A stretch of DNA of 64,000 nucleotides from positions 638,010-702,009 of the forward strand of contig KZ627159.1 of the NCBI GenBank assembly GCA_002917775.1, given 5' to 3'. This DNA comes from Glaciozyma antarctica PI12 (lineage: Eukaryota; Basidiomycota; Microbotryomycetes; Kriegeriales; Camptobasidiaceae). Within the stretch, counting starts at the first letter, position 1. Each line of letters opens with the position of its first letter. Under the pieces are notes generated by a model that was given only the letters and a program-made list of their open reading frames with translations, had not been told where the DNA came from and ran no database searches. Position numbers and translations under genes: made by a program. Below, piece by piece: positions 56,446 through 64,000 of the stretch.

Positions 56446-57688
56446 ATGTCTGCTGCCCTAGTAAGTCGTAGCTAGCCACCCTGAGTGACGGCCACGCCAG
56501 CTAACCAAGATCGCAGGCTCAGGACCCACGCCGGCTCTCCCACCACCTTCCCGCCGAAGTCGTCGCCAACATCCTCAAGATCGCGATTGAAGAAGAAGAA
56601 GAATTACACCCGTAGAGCGAGGACGCAGACAGCGGCGGAGAAGCCAAGCGGAGAAGCAGCATCCTGCGCGTCGCCTCTCTCGTCAGCCGCACCTGGCGAC
56701 CGCCGGCTCAACGACTGCTCTTCGCTGAGCCCGAGCTTTCGGACCGAGCTGCCATCGACAGTTGGCTTCTCGGACAGGACCGCTTCAGCCCTGTCAGTCT
56801 GGTGATGTCGGTACCGGAGGGAGCGGAGGTTTGGACTGGCAACGACGTTCGCCGAGTGTTGGACGCCTGCGGGAGGACGCTGAGGACGTTGAGGTTGGAC
56901 TGGCCGTACTCTATGGAGAATTCGATCCTAGAGCACGAGGCACTGCAAGGTAAGCCATTCTTTCTGAGGTGCTTGTCGAGACGTCGATGAGCTGAAGCTT
57001 ACTGTGTCTTTCCAGGACTCACTGCCCTCGACCTCCTCTGGCAAGGCCCTTCCCCTATCACCTACTTCACCTCCTTCACCAGCAACCTACCGAGGCACGG
57101 GACACTGCACCTCCCCCTTCGTCGGCCCCTCCCCCTCAAATCTCTCGTCATCACCGCGGCCGACACCTTCGTGCCCTGCGACCCTCTCCTCATCGCTCTT
57201 TCAACCTCCGTTTCCAACCTCGACGAACTCAAACTTCACATCGAATGCGACAGAGTCAATTCCGACAAGCTCGCCTCCCTCCTCACTTCCGCGGCGCCTA
57301 CCCTCACCCGCCTCTCCCTCCGTCTCGAGGACCATCCGTACGCCGCTATCGAGGATGTCCTACCCCTCTGTACCTCCTCGAATACTATTCACAGTACATC
57401 AGTGGGACGACCCCAGGTACCGCCTTCTTCGACGACCTCCCGGAGACAGTCAAAGAGGTCGCGCTGGACGGGTGGGACGGCGAGTTCGTCTTCCAGGCGA
57501 TACTCGACTTTTGCAAAGCGCTCGTGGACGACGTCGACAACGGTCGAAACCTCGAGCGGGTTATGGTGGATCTAGACGTGCGGGATTCGATGGAGGTCGA
57601 GCACGACGAGGGGAATGAGGTTCTGGCTCAGTTATGGGCCATTCGCCAGCTTCATTTCGCGTGGAAGGAGGACGGCATATATGGTTAG
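56446..57688 (+). pseudogene. F-box-like gene 1 of a tandem cluster, frame broken
   Basis: Degenerate F-box/LRR-type gene. A 15-base first exon (MSAAL) is followed by an intron and an F-box-like start: RRLSHHLPAEVVANILKIAI. After EEEEELHP an in-frame TAG occurs; the sequence then continues in the same frame as RVASLVSRTWRPPAQRLLFA, closely matching the next gene's SLVDRTWRPQAQRLLFVEP. Leucine-rich part: LRTLRLDWPYSMENSILEHE, ALQGLTALDLLWQ, VSNLDELKLHIECDRVNSDK. Near 57374-57377 one base appears missing in a C-rich run; beyond it the frame continues GTAFFDDLPETVKEVALDGW to DGIYG. An intron covering the TAG is conceivable but lacks the usual motifs. Either a young pseudogene or two sequence errors. 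Confidence 0.6.
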
Positions 57689-58005
57689 ACGGGACGTTTG
57701 GAGGATGCGGGGGCTGTGAAGGACGAGGGGGATGGATTGTGAGGGATGCGGCTTGAGCTTGAACGCGAGGAGGAGAGCTGCGAAGCTTTTGTAGGATCCT
57801 GCCTAGGTTCTCTTAGTAACTTATTTTCAAGTGCATTCGGACCAGGTGGAGAGGGATCGAAGGCTGAAGGGCTACAGCACAAATCTCCCTCAGGAGGAAG
57901 CAGGGTGACTGAGCCCTGAGCGCGATGGTGAGCGCTGAGCGCTCTCTCGTTCTCTCCTTCTCTCCTTTGCGGGTTCAAGGTCTCTGGTTTCTCATTCTCG
58001 AAACA
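57689..58005. other. Spacer between F-box genes 1 and 2
   Basis: About 317 bases, presumably terminator of gene 1 and promoter of gene 2. No motif recognised. Confidence 0.45.
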
Positions 58006-59332
58006 ATGCCTTTGGAAAGCGTACGTACAGCCTCCTAGCCGTCCTACCTGCCAGCTCACGCGCGCTTTGTACAGATCCAACCCGCCGCACCGACCCCCAT
58101 CCTTTTCTCCCTCGGCCTCGCCTCCATCCCTTCCGAGATCATCGCACTGATCCTCCACTTCGCCACCTCGGACCACTTCTCCGCCCACGAGAAGCGCGCC
58201 ACTCTCCTTGCCACCTCCCTCGTCGACCGCACCTGGCGCCCACAAGCTCAACGACTGCTCTTCGTCGAGCCAGTGCTGGCAAGCAGAGCTGATATCAAGA
58301 GCTGGGTGCTCGGGCAGAGCAGGGGGAGGTACCGCCCCGTTGTTCTCGACATCTGCGTGGCGAGGTGGAAGGACTCGGAGCAGCCGTGGGCGAGATGGGA
58401 CTCGACGGCTTGGAAGGAGGAGGACGCTCGTGAGGTGCTGGACTTGGGCGGGAGCTCGTTAAGGACGTTACGATTGGATTGGAGGCACAGCATGAAGCTC
58501 GGTATCTTGGAGCACGCGGCGCTGGATGGTGAGTCTGCCGCTGTGATGGAGTCGAGGACGGAGCTGACTTTATGCTTGCTCCTTAGCTGTCTCTATCCTG
58601 CGCGTTGTCTGGATGGACGCTCCTTTCAGCCCTCTATTTGAGCCTACCCTCGAAGATATCAGGCTGGAGCGCCTCGCACCACGATACCCTCTCAGTCGAC
58701 CCCTCCCCCTCACGACCCTCAGCATCACCTCCTCCGACCCCGACCAGCCCTGCAACCTCCTCCTCTCAGCTCTCTCGACCTCTCTCTCCAACCTCGTCGA
58801 GCTCGAGCTCGACGTCGCGGGTGACAGCGTCGATACCACCGCCCTCATCGCCCTCATCACCGCTGCGGCGCCCACCCTCCAACGACTCTCCATCTCCCTC
58901 TCCGACCGGACGTACGAAGCCGTTTACCCCACCTTAAAGCTCTGCACTTCCCTCGTCTCCTTCTCGCAATACCTCGGCGCTTCGAGCGAATATGGCGATT
59001 TCTTTGACGCGCTTCCGCCGGGCGTCAAGAGCGTCACTCTCGACGGACACGTCTGGGAGACGGTTCTGAATTGCATCTGCATATTCTGCGTCGGGCTCGT
59101 CCAGGACTTCCATTGCGCGGGGCTAGAGACGATCAGGGCGTCGGACAAGGTCTTGCAAGAGGTCGACCGTTTGTTCGATGAGGGAGAGCATATCCTGGTG
59201 GCGCTTTGGGAGGAGCGAGGGATCTCGTTTGTGGATCTGCAGGGGGTTAGGAAGAAATCTGAGCTGGATGGGGATGCGAGCGAGTGCGCTGCTGGACGTG
59301 GAGCTGGGGGGAAGGGAGAGGGGGAGGGTTAG
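58006..59332 (+). CDS. F-box-like gene 2 of the tandem cluster
   Basis: Intact paralogue. A 15-base first exon MPLES and a phase-0 intron mirror gene 1, supporting tandem duplication. Then LGLASIPSEIIALILHFATS (F-box-like), ATLLATSLVDRTWRPQAQRL, LRTLRLDWRHSMKLGILEHA, an intron, and a leucine-rich half: LTTLSITSSDPDQPCNLLLS, ALSTSLSNLVELELDVAGDS, TAAAPTLQRLSISLSDRTYE, FFDALPPGVKSVTLDGHVWE. It ends in a Gly-rich tail. F-box proteins recruit substrates to SCF ubiquitin ligases; target unknown. The F-box is weak, so adaptor function is an inference. Confidence 0.7.
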
Positions 59333-60236
59333 CGCGAAGTGTGAAGTCGTTGATGAGCTCAAAGCGCTCAAAAAGGCGCCGTCCTCGACCTCAAGCTCGA
59401 CGATGCGGACCGAGCTTCGACCACCCTTCTCCGCCATCCATCGCGTCCTCCCCTACCTCCTCGCGACCATCGTTCTCTCGACCTCTCCGACCTCCCTCTC
59501 GGCTCTTCCACCTCTTCGACTTCTTCCGCGCCTTCGACAGCTCCGATCTAGGCACGTCGGAGCGAAGTGGAGAGCTCGTGGATGAGGAGGTGACCGTGCA
59601 CAGCGCGCGGAGTGGAGTGGACTTTGGGAAGGAGGATTGGGAAGGCTTGGAGGGGAGCAGGAAACGAGGTCCGGCCGTGTAGGGTTTGGAATTCGAAGAG
59701 GAGCGAGGAGGAGCCGCTTGTTCGCGTTTTGCGATCAGAGAAGCTCGCAGCCGAACCCACAGCGGAGCTTGGAGCTGCACTGGCCGGAGGAACGTCTTGT
59801 ACAGGGAGTGAACTAGCGCACGAAGAGCTTCCGGTACGACTAGGAGCTTGCTGGTGGCGACGTTCGGCGGATTTGACGCGATCTGCCTCTCTTCCCTCCA
59901 CCACCGCCTGCTCACTCTCTCGCGACTTGAAAGCTGCCTCACGCGTACATTCAACGTACGTGTGAGCCCACTCTCTTCCAGCCGCTCTCTGACGCGACGC
60001 GAATGCAGGACCCGCAACCCACCCCCCGAATCACCTCTGTTCGCCGTCGAAGGAACCCGTCTCGTAGCCAGGTGAGTAGCTGCTCAGAAGCTGGCGAAGG
60101 CCTCTGTTACTCGCCGCGCCTCTCCCTTGCAGCTCACGCCCAAGGTCCCCGTCCCGTTGGTCCACCCTTCCCCACAAGACACGCGCCCGTATGCTGCTGA
60201 CCCTCTCCTCCTCCTCCAGACCTCCTCCAGACCTCC
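59333..60236. other. Spacer between F-box genes 2 and 3 with coding-like remnant
   Basis: About 900 bases. From about 59340 to 59682 on the plus strand two frames in turn look coding (EVVDELKALKKA, later SDLGTSERSGELVDEEVTVH and KEDWEGLEGSRKRGPAV before a stop), suggesting the eroded tail of a fourth F-box-like copy or an unmodelled exon. The remainder up to 60236 shows acceptor-like C/T-rich sequence, possibly a leader intron of gene 3. Confidence 0.35.
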
Positions 60237-61521
60237 ATGTCCTCGCCAACTCTTCCTCCCGAGCTCGTCTTCCTCGTCCTCGAGCAAGTCCACCTCCGTC
60301 GTCCCAGCGGTCACGACCACAAAACGGTCGTCCTCCTCGCCAACTGCTGCCTCGTCTCCAAGGCCTTCCTCCCCCTCGCACGGGAATTCCTGTACTACCA
60401 GGTGGAAGTCACCGTCTCCTCCAACAAGGCGCCCGGAGATGCCTCCTCGGACGAGGAATCCGACGAGGACGTGGACTTCGAAGCCATTGGTCGTCGGATC
60501 GAGTGCCTGACGCCCCAGTCGGTGAAGCTCGAGGCCACGCTCCTGCTTTGCCCGGACCTCGCGGCTCACGTCAAGCACGTCTCTATACAGGTCGACGGCT
60601 GGTCCGAGTCGGTGGCTCGAAACGTCCCGACCCTGGTCCTCGGGAGCATCCTGCGGTCTTGCCCAAGCATCGACTCCGTCGAGCTCTTCGAGGTTCAGAC
60701 TTTCGAGGGTTGGCAAGGTCATCAAGACGATTTGCCCCAGCCTTCGGTCACTCGTTATATCCACATCCGACCTCGAGTACAACGAGCTCGACTTCATCTC
60801 GGGCCTCACAAGCCTGACGACGCTGGATATATACGGTGGCGGTGGTGGCCAGGAGCTACTCGACAGCTTCACCAGCTTCGTTATTTTCATAATTTCATCT
60901 CCTCAAAGCCAGATTCCCCCTCTACCTCTCCTCAGAAGCCTTCCACTTCCTCACCTCCTCCTCCCGCCACACTGTCTCCGACCTCACATGTAGCGGTGAA
61001 TCCGAAGAACCCTACGACTTGACGACATTTAACCAGCTTCGTCAACTCGAGCTTCTGGCCGATGGAGCGTCCGCCTTGGCTGAGGACGAAAGGGCCGGAG
61101 TACTGGAAAGCGTCGCGACGCATCTCTCCGCGCAACTGGACAGGTGCGGAAGCGTCAGCGATCTGAAGCTCACCAACCCTTCGCAAGATTTTCCCTTCAA
61201 GTGGGCCGAGGAGCACGACATCCTCTCCACCTCCCCTCCTCCGTCGTCCACCTCGACCTCACCGACATCCCTCTCCATCCTTCCTACCTCCTTTCCTTCC
61301 TCCGCACCTCCAACACTCCCACTCTTCGTCAAATTGCTCTTGCGTTCGACGCAATGCGAAGCTGCGACGGAGGGGAAGACGCCCTGGGGGAGATTTTAGA
61401 AGAATGCGAAAGGAGGGGAGTGAGGGTGGATGGGGAATCAAAGCAGCTGGAACGGCGGGAGGAGGAGAGGGTTAGAGAGATGGCAGACGCGCAGGATGAA
61501 CAGCTTGCTGGACGTCAGTAA
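60237..61521 (+). pseudogene. F-box-like gene 3 of the cluster, several frame breaks
   Basis: Begins MSSPTLPPELVFLVLEQVHL (F-box-like), VVLLANCCLVSKAFLPLARE, an acidic loop, then AHVKHVSIQVDGWSESVARN and VLGSILRSCPSIDSVELFEV. The coding signal then moves between frames: KVIKTICPSLRSLVISTSDL, LTSLTTLDIYGGGGGQELLD; next ARFPLYLSSEAFHFLTSSSR, FNQLRQLELLADGASALAED; finally VVHLDLTDIPLHPSYLLSFL ending QDEQLAGRQ. The shifts fall near 60707-60709, 60901 and 61233-61236, each at a short G or C run. Repeated LRR-like units fit an F-box/LRR protein. It is either decaying or affected by sequence errors; the family tie to genes 1 and 2 is by layout more than by sequence. Confidence 0.5.
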
Positions 61522-61856
61522 AACTGGACCTTGAGCGACGATGTGATTGAGCGAGAAAGCGCGTGAGCTTCAAGGAGCCTGCGAACGACCGCGCTGCGAA
61601 ACTCCCTCTGAATTGCCAGCTACCGCTTCATGAGCATATGCCTCGCTTCGGTAGCTTTGACGAGCAAGTAAACGAGCGACGATGGATTGCGAGGCGATAA
61701 AGCTAGAGAATGGGGTAATGCGCGATGAGGGGGTGTCCAGAGCGAGATAGATATGAGAGTGCTATGGGGATGAAGGCAATGCTAAACGATGCGCCGCATT
61801 AAACTGCGAGCGATGAAGGAGAAAAACTACGAACGGAAACAACATCGGGCGAAGGC
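61522..61856. other. Convergent intergenic region
   Basis: About 335 bases between F-box gene 3 and the kinase gene, converging; more AT-rich than its surroundings, as expected for 3' ends. Nothing recognised. Confidence 0.5.
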
Positions 61857-64000
61857 TCAAGCGCCTACCCTCCCCTCCTCCATCCTCTCCTCCATATCCT
61901 CCATCATCCCCTCCCAGCACCTCTCCGTCTCCTCCTCACTCTCAATCCTCTTCTCCATCTCCGTCCTCTCCACCTCGCACGACCTCGCCGCGCACAAATC
62001 GGCAATCCTGTCCTCCCTCCGCACGATCTCGCGAGTTCGCAGCTTGAGCTTCTGGCGAAGAAGTGCGTTCTCCGCTTTGAGAGCGGCGATAGTGGCGAGG
62101 AGAGGGTAGGAGCTTGCGGAGGAGGGAGGGAGGTGGTGCCAGGTTGAGTCGAGGTAGCGCAGCTCCTCGTCGTGGGCAGGAAGAGGGGAGGTGAGAGGCG
62201 TGGCGGTGATGGCTGGGCTGCGGTACTGCTTCGAGTAGGGGCTGAGAATCGTCGATGCCGTGCGAGGGCTCGAGGTCGAGAATGCTGGGGACTGGGAGGA
62301 GAAGGCGATGTGGGCGGTATTGGAGGCAACGAGGTTGAGAGGGGAGGGACGACGCTTGATCGAGTTGACGGGGCTGGAGGAGGAGCTCTCTGCGACAGGA
62401 GCGAGGCGCGTCGGCGTCGGAGAGGCGTTCTCGTCCCGTCCTCCGTCGTTCCCCACTCCCCCGTCCCCCTCGCCCTTCCCTCCGACAACCGACGAGCGTT
62501 CTCTGATGCCGAGCCAGCTTCGCTTCCTCTTTGGCTGCTTCGGGAAGACGTTTGAAAGAGGCGAGAGCGGTGCCCTCGTTCCGTCCTTGACGGCGTTCGC
62601 CGAGTCGATCGCCAGTCCTAATCCGAAGAGTGCGCGACCGAAGGAGGAGTACGCTGTCGACCTCTTGAGGACCTTGGCGTTCGGCCATCCCGGCGACATG
62701 GGCGAGGGAGGAACGACGTCGTCGGCGCTGAGAGGCTGAGGTGGTGAGGTCCTGGGGCCGAAGATCGCCTTGAGCTTCGAGAACTTGGTGCGAGGGCTGC
62801 CGATCTTGGTATCCGTCGATTCGGTAGGGTCAAGGTGCGAGTACGGGGCGAATAATCTGTCGCTGGCGAGAGGGGAGAAGGTGTCCTCGGCTGCGTCGCA
62901 GAAATTCGACGAGGTGACGTGCGGGGGAAGGCTGCCGAACGACTTTGAACGAGGCTGGCTCGGCGGGTCGAAGATGAGGAGGGGGAAGGTGGACGTTGTG
63001 GCGGTGCGGGGAGTGGCGTGAGCCGGCGCGGGGGAAGGAGAGGGTGGCGAGAGCGGGGCGGAGGCGTGGCTGTGGTGGCGGAGAGGCGAGTCCTGGTCGC
63101 CGTGGGTACGCGGGTGGCCTTGATTGACTGTCGTTGGGTCGGGGGAAGGTGCGTTGCGGGAGGAGGTGGAGGGGAGAGAGAGGGACCGGCGAGGAGTAGT
63201 GGTGGGAGTCGTCGTGCGAAGGGGAAGAGGGGCGGTGCGGCGACGAGTAGCTTCGAGGATCTCAGCGTCCGGAAGCTTGCTGCCCTTGCTGCGGTGCGTC
63301 CGGTTGCGAAAGTTGACGAGGATGGTATAGAAAAGCTGTGCCTTTGTGCCTTCTCTGCGAGAGAGTCAAGTCAGTTGCGTGTTTCGCACTTTCGGGAGCG
63401 AGAAGAACGAACCCGTCGGCGAGAACGGCCTGGACGACATCCTCGATCGAGTCTGCGCGCAGCACGACACGAAGGTTCTCCAGCACCTCCTGGTCGAGCT
63501 CCTCCCTCGCCTGCGGCAGCTCGCAGCCGATTCCGACCGAGAGAGGGTACGGCAGGGAGAAGTGCTTCGCCACGGGCGCGCCGCTCAGGAAGGGATGGTC
63601 GCAGATTCCGTCCAACTGCAAGCGCCGGCGAGCAATCATCAGTAACCTGAGAGAAAGAAGAAGCGTGATGTGGACGTACAGTGATTCGTTGCGCGGGATT
63701 GACCTGCAGCATCCTGCTGACGAGATCCTTCGCGTAGCCCGTGAGAGAGGAGGGAATGCGGTAAGCTCCCACCACAATCTTCTGAAGGAGAGTTGGGACG
63801 TGATCGTCGTCGAAGGGAAGGCGGCGCGTGACGAGAGCGTAGAGGACGACTCCGCAAGACCAGATGTCGGCTCCGGCGCCGTCGTAATGCTCGCCCTGGA
63901 GCGACTGAGGTCAGTCCCAAGTCGATCGACGCAGACAAAGAAGCTTACGGAAACGACTTGAGGAGAAGCGTAGTGCGGAGAGCCACAGGAGGTCTCCATG
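61857..64000 (-). CDS. GIN4/HSL1/CDR2-type (NIM1-related) protein kinase, C-terminal part
   Basis: Partial: the N-terminal lobe and catalytic loop lie beyond 64000. Visible kinase sequence: activation segment ETSCGSPHYASPQVVS, then GEHYDGAGADIWSCGVVLYA, LVTRRLPFDDDHVPTLLQKI, VVGAYRIPSSLTGYAKDLVS, RMLQVNPAQRIT, LDGICDHPFL: the CSGP-type pattern of septin-linked kinases that inhibit Wee1 (Hsl1, Gin4, Kcc4, Cdr2). A UBA-like helical segment follows (QEVLENLRVVLRADSIEDVV, GTKAQLFYTILVNFRNR), then a long Ser/Pro-rich tail and a C-terminal coiled coil (LLATIAALKAENALLRQKLK, REIVRREDRIADLCAARSCE) ending EEGRVGA. The APE-motif Glu is Gln here (codon 63958-63960). Three small introns seen. Family confidence is high; choice among orthologues is not possible from this part. 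Confidence 0.85.

Noticed and set aside
1-64000. Transposons, retroelements, viral remnants, CRISPR arrays or rRNA
   Set aside because: No reverse transcriptase, integrase, transposase or capsid motif, no terminal repeats beyond the short ones listed, and no regular spacer array were seen.

Overview
The window is GC-rich, gene-dense nuclear DNA from a fungus, most likely a basidiomycete yeast of the red-yeast type (Pucciniomycotina, Rhodotorula/Sporobolomyces-like); the genus is a guess. Reasons: almost every gene is cut by introns of about 45-70 bases that open with GTGCGT, GTACGT or GTGAGT and carry CTGAC or CTAAC just before a CAG acceptor; codons strongly prefer C or G in third position; and the gene set includes basidiomycete cell-surface genes (a MAG-like glycoprotein, a chitin deacetylase, a capsule-type SGNH esterase). 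No tRNA, rRNA, CRISPR array or mobile element was recognised.

Layout. 1-6.2 kb: N-terminal part of a giant HECT ubiquitin ligase (TOM1/HUWE1), minus strand, running off the left edge. 6.5-8.5 kb: SWI3/RSC8-type chromatin remodeller subunit. 9.5-11.0 kb: divergent histone H2A and H2B genes with a shared promoter. 12.4-16.6 kb: orphan genes of unknown function on the minus strand. 17.3-21.4 kb: wax-synthase/MBOAT acyltransferase, nicotinamide riboside kinase and an unknown gene. 21.8-25.5 kb: BTB protein and kinetochore SPC25. 25.8-28.4 kb: DBF2/SID2 mitotic exit kinase. 28.8-34.0 kb: an unknown Ser-rich protein and an RNF216-like RBR ubiquitin ligase that holds a 50-N assembly gap. 34.6-40.3 kb: an arrestin-related trafficking adaptor with a PPxY motif and a membrane-anchored SGNH esterase. 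40.4-46.4 kb: splicing factor AAR2 and meiotic SPO22/ZIP4. 46.9-55.1 kb: chitin deacetylase, NIF1/DSF2-like Sel1-repeat protein and a MAG-like GPI protein. 55.5-56.3 kb: TRAPP subunit TRS31. 56.4-61.5 kb: three tandem F-box-like genes, at least two with broken frames. 61.9-64.0 kb: C-terminal part of a GIN4/HSL1/CDR2-type kinase.

The genes do not form a pathway cluster. Loose themes are ubiquitin (TOM1, RBR ligase, PPxY arrestin, F-box genes), mitosis and meiosis (SPC25, DBF2, NIF1-like, the HSL1-like kinase, ZIP4) and the cell surface. I found no convincing new biological system. The most useful observations are technical or evolutionary: single-base frame breaks at G/C runs in otherwise good genes, an N gap flanked by an exact in-frame repeat, a start codon split by an intron, a Gln at the APE-motif Glu position of the kinase, and a decaying F-box cluster.
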